Shown here in pieces: positions 1 to 6,319 of a stretch of DNA of 6,636 nt. The notes under the pieces were generated by a model that was not told the origin of the DNA, ran no database searches, and saw only the letters and a program-made list of their open reading frames with translations. Numbering within the stretch: the first letter of the stretch is position 1; each line of letters opens with the position of its first letter. Source of the stretch: an uncultured Collinsella sp. (GTDB taxonomy: Bacteria; Actinomycetota; Coriobacteriia; Coriobacteriales; Coriobacteriaceae); assembly GCA_900552735.1 (NCBI GenBank), contig USBA01000104.1:1-6636 (forward strand), in the 5' to 3' direction. Both the position numbers and the translations under genes were made by a program.

Positions 1-1
1 T

Positions 2-385
2 GCCGAGCGCAAGCTTTTTCCCTGTTTTGCCGGCTCGGCGCTCAAGGACCAAGGCGTGGACGAGCTGCTGGATGGCATATGCGCGCTGATGCGTGAACAG
101 GCGTGGCTCCCGGAGTTTGCCGCGCGCGTCTATCGTGTCAGCCGCGGGGATCGCGGCGAGCGCTTGGCTTGGGTTAAAGTGACCGGCGGCACGCTGCATG
201 CCAAGCAGGTGATTGGCGGACGTTCCGGTGCCGAGGCATGGGAGCAAAAGATCGACCAGGTGCGCATCTATAACGGCGAGAAATACGAGCTTGCCCAGGA
301 AGTTGCCGCTGGCGGCATCTGCGCCGTGACGGGTCTTGCGCACGTTCGCCCAGGGGACGCGTCCATACGGTGTTCAAAGCGTTGA
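2..385 (+). pseudogene. TetM/EF-G-like translation GTPase, 5' part (partial, frame lost after domain II)
   Basis: This frame is already open at the left edge, so the GTP-binding motifs lie outside the window. The visible 120 in-family residues begin with the end of the G domain (FPCFAGSALKDQGVDELL, about residues 6-23, matching the GSA...G.D.L pattern of TetM-type proteins). Domain II follows, with ARVYRV, RLAWVKVTGGTLHAK and KIDQVRIYNGEKYE, then AVTGLAHVRPGDA at about 108-120. After GDA the frame runs into seven unrelated residues and stops at 383-385. The family normally continues for several dozen more residues into domain III, and domain III is found in another frame directly downstream (370-1341). 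A GTG at 56 is internal, not the start. The family comprises ribosome-binding GTPases related to EF-G. This subgroup is annotated both as ribosomal protection proteins and as translation factors of unknown role, so tetracycline resistance should not be assumed. A base-calling or assembly error could also explain the break. Confidence 0.75.
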
Positions 386-1341
386 CTGAGTTGGCGGACG
401 AAGATCCCATGCTCGGCGTAAGCTGGAACACGCATCTTGAGCAGATTCATTTACAGCTGATGGGCGCCGTGCAACTCGAGGTCGTGCAGCGGGTGTTGGC
501 CGATCGTTTTGGCCTTCCGGTTGCGTTTGAGTCTGGCGGCATTCTCTATAAGGAGACTATTTCGCAGCCGGTCGAGGGCGTGGGCCACTTTGAGCCGCTG
601 CGCCACTATGCCGAGGTGCATCTGCGCCTGGAGCCGTTGCCGGCGGGTTCGGGTGTGCAGTTTGGCACCGTGACCTCGACCGACGAGCTCGATCTTAACT
701 GGCAGCGTTTGGCGCTCACCAACGCTATGGAGCGCGATCACCTGGGCGTGCTGACCGGCTCGCCCATCACCGATGTGCGCATTACGCTCACGGGCGGCCG
801 TGCGCATGCCAAGCACACCGAGGGCGGCGATTTTCGCCAGGCCACGTATCGCGCGATTCGCCAGGGGCTCATGCAGGCGCGTGAGGCCGGCGCGGCGGTG
901 CTGTTGGAGCCGTGGTATCGCTTTGAGCTCGAGGTGCCGGGGGAGTGCGTGGGCCGGGCGCTCTCGGATGCCACGCGCATGGGTGCCGAGTACGAGCCGC
1001 CGACGATGGCGGGCGACCGGGCGAAGCTAGTGGGTCGCGTGCCGGCATCCGAGGTGCAGGATTACGCGCTGGAGGTGGCTGCCTACACGAGCGGTTGCGG
1101 ACATCTGTACCTGGAGTTCGCCGGCTATGCGGCTTGCCATGATGCCGAGCGCGTCATCGAGACGGCCGTCTATGAGCCCGAGGCCGATCTGCCCAACACG
1201 CCCGACTCGGTCTTTTGCTCTCACGGCGCTGGCTACACGGTCAAATGGTACGACGTGCCCGCCGCGGCGCACGTAAAGATCGATCCCGCCACCTTCCGCC
1301 CCTGGCGAGCGGCAGACGCGGAGTTCTTCTGCCATAGGTGA
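370..1341 (+). pseudogene. TetM/EF-G-like translation GTPase, 3' part (domains III-V and C-terminal tail)
   Basis: This 323-codon frame carries the rest of the gene above. Family similarity already begins upstream of the GTG at 370 (VHTVFKALTELADEDP, from about 361), so 370 is not a natural start; AGGGGA at 352-357 is 12 nt away and gives only weak support for reinitiation. Counting from 370, domain III is about residues 1-65 (TELADEDPML, QLMGAVQLEVVQRVLADRF, GGILYKETI). Domain IV is about 66-190 (HLRLEPLPAGSGVQF, TDVRITLTGGRAH, LLEPWYRFELEVP), and domain V is about 190-265 (LVGRVPASEVQDYALEVAAYT). The tail contains PNTPDSVFCSHGAGYTVKW at 275-293, which I associate with the chromosomal TetM-like translation-factor subgroup rather than Tet(M) itself. 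The body is intact and codon use is normal, so the lesion is recent or artefactual. Without the G domain this fragment could not act as a GTPase. The TGA stop at 1339-1341 lies inside a degenerate palindrome. Confidence 0.7.
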
Positions 1342-1364
1342 TAGAAGGGCGGTCCCTTTGTCAC
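1338..1364. repeat. Degenerate copy of the GTGACAAAGGG palindrome
   Basis: The right arm CCCTTTGTCAC (1354-1364) is perfect. The left arm (1338-1349) pairs through GTGA and AAGGG but has a mismatched TAG where CA is expected, and the loop is CGGT. The left arm overlaps the TGA stop of the upstream gene. The copy lacks the outer GAAT/ATTC found in the other two copies (5062-5096 and 6320-6354), so it appears decayed or truncated. It could still fold as an imperfect hairpin at the mRNA 3' end. No T-run follows, so a classical Rho-independent terminator is not supported. Confidence 0.65.
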
Positions 1365-1370
1365 CCGCTG

Positions 1371-1400
1371 TTGGTATAACTCGGTATAAGTTGGTATAAC
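1371..1400 (+). repeat. Three tandem 10-bp repeats (TTGGTATAAC) upstream of the AAA+ ATPase gene
   Basis: The units are TTGGTATAAC (1371-1380), TCGGTATAAG (1381-1390) and TTGGTATAAC (1391-1400). The outer two are identical and the middle one differs at two positions. The repeats abut without spacers, so each lies one helical turn from the next, as expected for side-by-side protein binding on one face of DNA. They end 34 bp before the start codon and overlap the best promoter candidate, so an operator is plausible. The function is inference. Confidence 0.7.
1371..1400 (+). promoter_or_regulatory. Possible sigma-70-type promoter for the ATPase/UvrA-like pair
   Basis: TTGGTA (1371-1376) could be the -35 box and TATAAC (1395-1400) the -10 box, with an 18-bp spacer. 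This would start transcription near 1407 and give a short leader before the ribosome binding site. Other pairings using the repeated TATAA units are possible, for example TTGTCA at 1358-1363 with TATAAG at 1385-1390 at a poor 21-bp spacing. Because the tandem repeats supply the boxes, a protein bound to them would compete with polymerase. Confidence 0.4.
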
Positions 1401-1422
1401 TATAGGCAGCGTTTGCCAATCC

Positions 1423-1429
1423 GAGGAGG
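1423..1429 (+). promoter_or_regulatory. Strong ribosome binding site for the first AAA+ ATPase
   Basis: GAGGAGG lies 5 nt before the ATG at 1435. It is a close Shine-Dalgarno match and fixes this ATG as the start. Confidence 0.8.
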
Positions 1430-1434
1430 CCGAC

Positions 1435-2553
1435 ATGAATCCAAATCCCTTTAAGCCCACTGCCGGCAAGCGGCCTCCGATACTCATCGGTCGCGAGTCG
1501 GTCATCGAAGATTTTGCGGAAGGGCTCGATAACGGCGCCGGTGCCCCCGGAAGGCTCATGCTCATTACGGGAAACCGCGGCTGCGGCAAGACGGTTCTCC
1601 TGCGGGAGCTGCAACGTCTAGCCAGCGAGCGCGGATGGGCGGTTGTCTCCGATTCCGCTTCGCTTGGTTTGTGCGACCGCTTGGCCGACGCGCTTCGCTC
1701 GAATAAACCCGTTGTGACGTCAATGGGGTTCGGGCCGTCATTTGGCCGGATGTCGGTCGAGGCGGCGCGGGCAAAAGGCGAGACGTTGCGCGGGCTGGTC
1801 AACGAGCGCCTCAAGAAGCTCGGTCCAGGCAAGGGCATACTGTTTACGATTGACGAAGCGCAATCTGCGTCTATCGAGGAACTGGCGGCGCTGGCCGTTC
1901 TCTATCAGCAGGTGCTCGGAGATCAGGATGCCACGGGCTTGCCCGATAGCGACCAGCGCGGTCTTGCGCTGGTGTTCGCCGGCTTACCCAGTATGATTGA
2001 CAATCTGCTCGAAGAGCCGAGCGTGACGTTTTTGCGACGTGCCCAGCAGCGTACACTGGGGGCGATTTCTTTGCCCAAGGTACGTGATTCATATATCCAG
2101 ACGGTCAAAGGCGCTGGCCTTTGCGTTGATGCGGAGACGGCGGACCTTGCGGCGCGCAAGAGCATGGGGCATCCCTATATGGTTCAGCTGGTGGGATATT
2201 ACATGTGGAGGTCTGCCGTCCGGCGTGACTCGCGGGTCATTGAAGAGCGCGATGTTGAGGCTGGGCACGTCGATGCCGTCTCCGAGTTCTATGAAGCGGT
2301 CGACGCGCCCCTGTATTACGGGCTGCGCAGCCCGCAGCGCCTCTTTATCGAGGCCATGGCGGCTGACGGGGGCAAGCCGACGCGCATGGCGGACATCATT
2401 GAGCGTTGCGACCGCACCCAAAGCTGGGCGAGTAAATATCGCGCAAGCCTGATTCGCGAGCGTGTCATCGAGGCCGCCGGATACGGCCTCGTCCGGTTTA
2501 CCGTGCCCATGCTGGGCGCGTACATTCGCGATCGAGTTATATGGCATGAGTAG
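1435..2553 (+). CDS. AAA+ ATPase with C-terminal winged-helix-like domain, function unknown
   Basis: This 372-residue protein is a soluble P-loop ATPase with no signal peptide or membrane segment. An N-terminal NPF...IGRE segment (residues 4-21) resembles the GRE/GR motif before the P-loop in AAA_16 and Orc1/Cdc6-like ATPases. Walker A is GNRGCGKT (46-53), Walker B is GILFTIDEAQ (134-143, acidic pair D140-E141), and a sensor-1-like strand is LALVFAGLPSM (177-187). FLRRAQQ (199-205) supplies arginines that could act in trans, and SMGHPYMVQLVGYYMW (243-258) is a sensor-2-like helix. Residues about 297-370 contain a helix-turn-helix-like stretch (ADIIERCDRTQSWASKYRASLI) and a wing (YGLVRFTVPML), suggesting DNA binding. 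The start is fixed by GAGGAGG 5 nt upstream. The stop overlaps the UvrA-like gene by 8 nt, so the two are probably cotranscribed and coupled. A paralogue lies at 5102-6202 on the other strand. The biological role is unknown; a regulator or a DNA-protein loader is my inference. Confidence 0.85.
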   Translation: MNPNPFKPTAGKRPPILIGRESVIEDFAEGLDNGAGAPGRLMLITGNRGCGKTVLLRELQRLASERGWAVVSDSASLGLCDRLADALRSNKPVVTSMGFGPSFGRMSVEAARAKGETLRGLVNERLKKLGPGKGILFTIDEAQSASIEELAALAVLYQQVLGDQDATGLPDSDQRGLALVFAGLPSMIDNLLEEPSVTFLRRAQQRTLGAISLPKVRDSYIQTVKGAGLCVDAETADLAARKSMGHPYMVQLVGYYMWRSAVRRDSRVIEERDVEAGHVDAVSEFYEAVDAPLYYGLRSPQRLFIEAMAADGGKPTRMADIIERCDRTQSWASKYRASLIRERVIEAAGYGLVRFTVPMLGAYIRDRVIWHE

Positions 2554-5059
2554 GGTGATAAAGGTGACGGAACAGAAGATGAGCCCGCAGGCTATCGAGG
2601 TGCGTGGCGCACGTGTCCATAACCTCAAGGACATCGATATCGATATCCCGCTGGGAAGGCTCGTGGGTATTGCCGGCGTGTCGGGCTCGGGCAAGAGTTC
2701 GCTGGCGTTGGGAGTTCTTTATGCCGAGGGCTCGCGCCGCTATCTGGAGGCGCTCAGCACCTATACCCGCCGTCGTCTGACGCAGGCCGAGCACGCCCAG
2801 GTGGACGAGGTACTGCACGTGCCGGCGGCGCTCGCATTGCATCAGCGCCCGAGCGTGCCGGGCGTGCGTTCCACCTTTGGCACCATGACCGAGCTCAACA
2901 ATAGCCTGCGCCTGCTCTTTAGCCGCTGCGCCCATCACGTGTGCCCGCATTGCGGGGCGCGTGTGGAGCCGAGCCTTAACGTGGCTGCGGGCCTGTCGCT
3001 CACGTGTCCGACATGCGGCCGCGAGTTCTACGCGCCGAGTGCCGAGGATTTGGCTTTCAATAGCGGCGGTGCGTGCCCTACCTGCGGCGGCACCGGTGTC
3101 ATGCGCGAGGTAGACGAGGCGAGCCTGGTGCCCGACGAGTCAAAGACCATCAACGAGGGTGCGGTGCTTCCCTGGGGCACGCTCATGTGGGACCTGATGA
3201 AGCAGGTGGCCGGCGAGATGGGCGTGCGCACCGACGTGCCGTTTAACCAGCTCACGCCTCAAGAGCGCGACATCGTGTTTCACGGCCCGGCGGTTAAGAA
3301 GCATATTCTCTACGTTCCCAAAAACGGCGAGGGCGCCACGCCGCTCGACTTTACCTATTACAACGCCGTCTATACCGTCGAGAATGCGCTCGCCAAGGTT
3401 AAGGACGACAAGGGCCTCAAACGCGTTGCACGCTTTTTGCGCGAGGGGCCATGCCGTGACTGCGGCGGCATGCGTCTCTCCGAGGCTGCGCGCCAGCCCC
3501 AGGTGCGCGGTATCAATCTGGCACAGGCGGCGGCCATGACGCTTGGTGATGCGATTGAGTGGGTGCGCGGGGTGCCCGCGTCCTTGCCGCCCGAGATGCA
3601 GCCCATGGCGACGGATATCTGCGATTCGTTTTTGGGCGCGGCCCGTCGTCTGGTCGACCTGGGTCTCGATTACCTTTCGCTCGATCGCGCCGGTGCCACG
3701 CTCTCCACGGGTGAGCGCCAGCGCGTGCAGCTTGCCCGCGTGGTGCGCAACCGATCGACGGGCGTGCTGTATGTGCTGGACGAGCCCTCGATCGGCTTGC
3801 ATCCTGCCAATGTCGACGGTTTGGTAGGCGTGATGCGCGATCTGGTGGGCGACGGCAACACCGTGGTTGTTGTCGACCACGATACACGTGTGCTGGCGGA
3901 GGCTGATTATCTGGTCGAGATGGGGCCCGTTGCCGGAGCGGGCGGCGGCAGTGTAATCGCTGCGGGCACGGTGGACGAGGTCGAACAATCGCAGGGCAGC
4001 CGTATCGCGCCGTTTTTGCGCGCCGAGCCCAAGCGCTTGCGTCCGCAGGTGACTGACGACGAAATGTTCGACCAGGGCCATATCCGCATGGCGACCGATG
4101 CCATCCATACCGTCAAACCGCTCGAAGTCGATATACCGCGCGGTCGCCTTGTCGCGGTGACGGGCGTTTCGGGTTCGGGCAAGACGACGTTGGTGCTCGA
4201 GACACTTATCCCGGCACTCAAGGCGCAGGCAGCCGGCGAGCGCCTGCCAAGACACGTGCGTTGGGTTGATGCCGAAGGCATTGCTCGCGCAAACCTGATT
4301 GATGCTACGCCCATCGGCGCCAACGTGCGCTCGACGGTCGCAACCTATGCCGACATCCATGATGAGCTGCGCCGTGCCTTTGCCCGTACGCCAGAGGCCA
4401 AGGCAGCCGGCTACAAGGCGGGCGCCTTTAGCTACAACACCGGCGCCTTGCGCTGCCCTACGTGCGATGGCACGGGCTCGATATCGCTCGACGTGCAGTT
4501 TTTGCCCGATGTCGAGATCGTCTGCCCAGCATGCCGCGGCTCGCGTTATGCAGACGCGGCTTCGCATATCCATCGCGAGGGCAAGGATGGGAGTCTGCTT
4601 ACGTTGCCGCAGCTCATGGACATGAGTGTGGACGAGGCCATCGACGCCACGGTGGGGCTCAAGAAAGTTCAGACGCGCTTGCAGACCTTGCACGACCTTG
4701 GCTTGGGCTATCTTACGCTCGGTGAGCCCACACCGGCGCTTTCGGGCGGCGAGGCGCAGCGCCTTAAGCTCGCGAGCGAGATGGGCCGCGTGCAGGATGA
4801 TGCCGTATTCGTATTTGACGAGCCCACGATCGGTCTGCATCCGCTCGATGTTCAGGTGTTGCTGAACGTGTTTGACGGCCTCGTTGCCAAGGGTGCCACG
4901 GTCATCGTAATCGAGCACGATCTCGACCTTATCCGTAACGCCGATTACGTGATCGACATGGGCCCGGGCGGTGGCGATGCGGGCGGGCAAATCGTCTGCG
5001 CCGGCACGCCGAGCGACATCGCGGCCTGCTCCGCAAGCATCACTGGCCGCTACCTATAA
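2546..5059 (+). CDS. UvrA-like tandem ABC ATPase lacking the UvrB-binding domain (class II/UvrA2-like)
   Basis: This is an 837-residue homologue of the excision-repair damage sensor UvrA (about 940 residues). Counting from 2546, NBD1 has AIEVRGARVHNLKDI (16-30), Walker A GVSGSGKS (44-51), signature LSTGERQ (386-392), Walker B VLYVLDEPS (407-415) and H445. NBD2 has Walker A GVSGSGKT (540-547), LSGGEAQ (732-738), VFVFDEPT (754-761) and H791. Zinc-module cysteines are present at 154/157/177/180 and 637/640/660/663, with further CxxC pairs at 133/136 and 303/306. The roughly 120 residues that carry the UvrB-binding domain in UvrA are replaced by about 17 residues between C136 and C154. This resembles UvrA2/DrrC-type proteins linked to drug or DNA-adduct tolerance. 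NBD2 opens with an unusual GHIRMATDAIHTVKPLEVDIP segment. ATG 2546 overlaps the upstream stop (ATGAGTAG). ATG 2579 (826 residues, GGAA 6 nt upstream) is a good alternative, and a GTG at 2462 is unlikely. Substrate and partner are unknown. Confidence 0.88.
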   Translation: MSRVIKVTEQKMSPQAIEVRGARVHNLKDIDIDIPLGRLVGIAGVSGSGKSSLALGVLYAEGSRRYLEALSTYTRRRLTQAEHAQVDEVLHVPAALALHQRPSVPGVRSTFGTMTELNNSLRLLFSRCAHHVCPHCGARVEPSLNVAAGLSLTCPTCGREFYAPSAEDLAFNSGGACPTCGGTGVMREVDEASLVPDESKTINEGAVLPWGTLMWDLMKQVAGEMGVRTDVPFNQLTPQERDIVFHGPAVKKHILYVPKNGEGATPLDFTYYNAVYTVENALAKVKDDKGLKRVARFLREGPCRDCGGMRLSEAARQPQVRGINLAQAAAMTLGDAIEWVRGVPASLPPEMQPMATDICDSFLGAARRLVDLGLDYLSLDRAGATLSTGERQRVQLARVVRNRSTGVLYVLDEPSIGLHPANVDGLVGVMRDLVGDGNTVVVVDHDTRVLAEADYLVEMGPVAGAGGGSVIAAGTVDEVEQSQGSRIAPFLRAEPKRLRPQVTDDEMFDQGHIRMATDAIHTVKPLEVDIPRGRLVAVTGVSGSGKTTLVLETLIPALKAQAAGERLPRHVRWVDAEGIARANLIDATPIGANVRSTVATYADIHDELRRAFARTPEAKAAGYKAGAFSYNTGALRCPTCDGTGSISLDVQFLPDVEIVCPACRGSRYADAASHIHREGKDGSLLTLPQLMDMSVDEAIDATVGLKKVQTRLQTLHDLGLGYLTLGEPTPALSGGEAQRLKLASEMGRVQDDAVFVFDEPTIGLHPLDVQVLLNVFDGLVAKGATVIVIEHDLDLIRNADYVIDMGPGGGDAGGQIVCAGTPSDIAACSASITGRYL

Positions 5060-5061
5060 CC

Positions 5062-5096
5062 GAATGTGACAAAGGGACTGCCCCTTTGCCACATTC
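5062..5096. repeat. Palindromic element between converging genes, possible bidirectional terminator
   Basis: GAATGTGACAAAGGG (5062-5076) pairs with CCCTTTGCCACATTC (5082-5096) through 15 bp with one mismatch and a 5-nt loop. The element starts 2 nt after the UvrA-like stop and ends 5 nt before the last base of the opposing ATPase gene, so it occupies most of the 42-bp gap. It could form a hairpin at the 3' end of both transcripts. Neither side has a clear T-run. It belongs to the same repeat family as 6320-6354 and the decayed copy at 1338-1364. Confidence 0.8.
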
Positions 5097-5101
5097 GCCG
5101 T

Positions 5102-6202
5102 CTATTTCACGCATTGAGCCGCGAGATAATCGCGGAAGAATGGCAATTCAAAAGCGACGATTCCGCGCCCGCGTTCTCCAATGATGCCGGCATCTATCAT
5201 GCGGCGTCGGTAGCGGGAGACCTGCTGCGGCGAACGCTTAAGGCGCTCGATAAGGTTGGCGGTGGTGGACTCTTCCTCGTCATCGAGCATGGCGATGAGG
5301 AATCGCTTGTCCTCTGCAGTGAGTTCCCGATAGGTTGCCGCGAGGATTCGGTCGTCCATCTCGTCGCGCGCGATTTTGATTCCCAGGTCAAAGTCGCGTG
5401 ACGAGATTTCCTTCGAATCGCTTGTGAGATCCCAGGCACGGTAGCCTACGAGTTGCAATAGGAAGGGAAAACCAGAGATCGAGCGAACGGCTCTATCGAT
5501 TCCCTCAGCATCTGCCAGGCGATCGTTTTCCTGAATTGTGCGAATCAAGGCCTCGCGCACGTCATAGTCGGCAATGCGACCCAGATGATATTGTTGGGCG
5601 CGGCGAAGGAACGAGACCGTCTTGTGGTTCAGTAGCGTCGATACGTTGTTGGGTAGTCCCGCCATGAGCAGCGCGACGCGTTTCCCATCGGTCACAAAGT
5701 GCTGATACGTCGCTGCGAGCTGAATCATCTCGTCGAGTGTCGGGTCCACCTCGTCAACCGTAACGAGCAGACCGGTGCCAGCCTCGTTGAGCTGGTCGAT
5801 GATGTCGCTCATGCGATAACGCCAGGTTGAGGCATCGTGAACGCGATTGACCTCGATGCTGCCGAGCGGTGCAATTCCGAGACCGGTGACTTCGAAGTGG
5901 CTGGACGGGTCGATGAGATGGGCTGCGGCACGTTTCGCCCCGAACTCGATTTCCTCAAGCATTCCCGGGAGCGCGGTCGTCTTTACGGCTATCCAGCCGT
6001 GGGATTCCGCCCTTGTCGCGAGCGACGACATGAGAGCGGTTTTACCGGTTCCACGTGCGCCTGAGAAGATCGATGTCAATTCTGGGCGCCTGCGCTGGCT
6101 CAAGAAGGCACGGTCCAAATCCCGAATAATCTGTTGTCTGCCAGCGAGATGGGCAGGAACCTCACCAAAACTGGGGGTAAACGGGTTCTCGAGATATTCC
6201 AC
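5102..6202 (-). CDS. Second AAA+ ATPase with C-terminal winged-helix-like domain, paralogue of the 1435-2553 gene
   Basis: This 366-residue soluble P-loop ATPase has the same architecture as the gene at 1435-2553. It has NPFTPSFG..P..L.GR (6-22), Walker A GARGTGKT (48-55), Walker B GLLVTVDEVD (144-153, D150-E151), sensor-1-like VALLMAGLPNNV (176-187), SFLRRAQQYHLGRI (197-210) and SGFPFLLQLVGYRAW (243-257). A C-terminal helix-turn-helix-like region follows (TANLIERLKRSPQQVSRYRRRMIDAGII, then a GRGIVAFELP wing, about 314-354). The two proteins share FLRRAQQ and QLVGY exactly but are otherwise well diverged, so this is an old paralogy rather than a recent duplication. The start is a GTG at 6202, supported by AGGAG 6 nt upstream. 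The gene converges on the UvrA-like gene and has its own promoter region, so it is not in that operon. Its base composition looks somewhat less G+C-rich than the UvrA-like gene. Function is unknown; a DNA-linked regulatory ATPase is inference. Confidence 0.85.
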   Translation of the reverse strand: MEYLENPFTPSFGEVPAHLAGRQQIIRDLDRAFLSQRRRPELTSIFSGARGTGKTALMSSLATRAESHGWIAVKTTALPGMLEEIEFGAKRAAAHLIDPSSHFEVTGLGIAPLGSIEVNRVHDASTWRYRMSDIIDQLNEAGTGLLVTVDEVDPTLDEMIQLAATYQHFVTDGKRVALLMAGLPNNVSTLLNHKTVSFLRRAQQYHLGRIADYDVREALIRTIQENDRLADAEGIDRAVRSISGFPFLLQLVGYRAWDLTSDSKEISSRDFDLGIKIARDEMDDRILAATYRELTAEDKRFLIAMLDDEEESTTANLIERLKRSPQQVSRYRRRMIDAGIIGERGRGIVAFELPFFRDYLAAQCVK

Positions 6203-6208
6203 AAGGCT

Positions 6209-6213
6209 CTCCT
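6209..6213 (-). promoter_or_regulatory. Ribosome binding site fixing the GTG start of the second ATPase
   Basis: On the minus strand AGGAG lies 6 nt before the GTG at 6202, within AAAGGAGAG. This supports the non-ATG start. Confidence 0.75.
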
Positions 6214-6226
6214 TTCACACCGCCGT

Positions 6227-6265
6227 TTAACTTCATTTTACTTTAGTTAATTCTGATTAAAAGTG
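6227..6265 (-). promoter_or_regulatory. A+T-rich putative promoter region of the second ATPase
   Basis: On the minus strand TAAAAT (plus positions 6235-6240) is a good -10 candidate, about 33 nt upstream of the start codon. The matching -35 about 17 bp further upstream (CTTTTA) is poor. The -10 sits inside the inverted pair TTAAC (6227-6231) and GTTAA (6246-6250), which could be an operator. This is the most A+T-rich stretch of the window. Confidence 0.35.
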
Positions 6266-6284
6266 AGGGCTCTTTATCTAGAGC
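6258..6284 (-). terminator. Weak hairpin plus T-run, possible terminator for trmL
   Basis: Read on the minus strand, GCTCT and AGAGC (plus positions 6280-6284 and 6269-6273) form a 5-bp stem with a 6-nt loop, followed 6 nt later by TTTT. It lies about 65 nt beyond the trmL stop and just upstream of the second ATPase promoter. The stem is short and the T-run is offset, so the call is tentative. Confidence 0.25.
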
Positions 6285-6319
6285 ATCAATTAGGCGTGTG
6301 CGCCATCGGCGCGGCGCTT

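Noticed and set aside
370..372. GTG at 370 as the start of an independent gene
   Set aside because: Family similarity extends upstream of it, the Shine-Dalgarno support is poor, and the product lacks the GTPase domain.
2..1341. Tetracycline-resistance gene call (tetM/tetO/tetW)
   Set aside because: The sequence is only TetM-like. The C-terminal PNTPDSVFCSHGAGYTVKW tail suggests the chromosomal translation-factor subgroup, and the gene is broken.
2462..2545. Upstream GTG start for the UvrA-like gene, giving 28 more residues
   Set aside because: It would lie deep inside the ATPase gene, and the added residues do not resemble UvrA N-termini. The ATGs at 2546 and 2579 fit better.
2632..2649. 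Repeated ATCGATATCGATATC motif
   Set aside because: It encodes the IDIDIDIP strand of the UvrA-like N-terminus, so coding use explains it.
3140..4990. Long open frame of 616 codons on the minus strand opposite the UvrA-like gene
   Set aside because: The plus-strand frame has complete UvrA motifs. High G+C at third positions suppresses stops in the mirrored frame, and the antisense product has no recognisable domain.
5066..5401. Plus-strand open frame opposite the 3' end of the second ATPase
   Set aside because: The minus-strand frame has clear AAA+ and winged-helix features. The plus frame starts inside the palindrome and its product resembles nothing I recognise.
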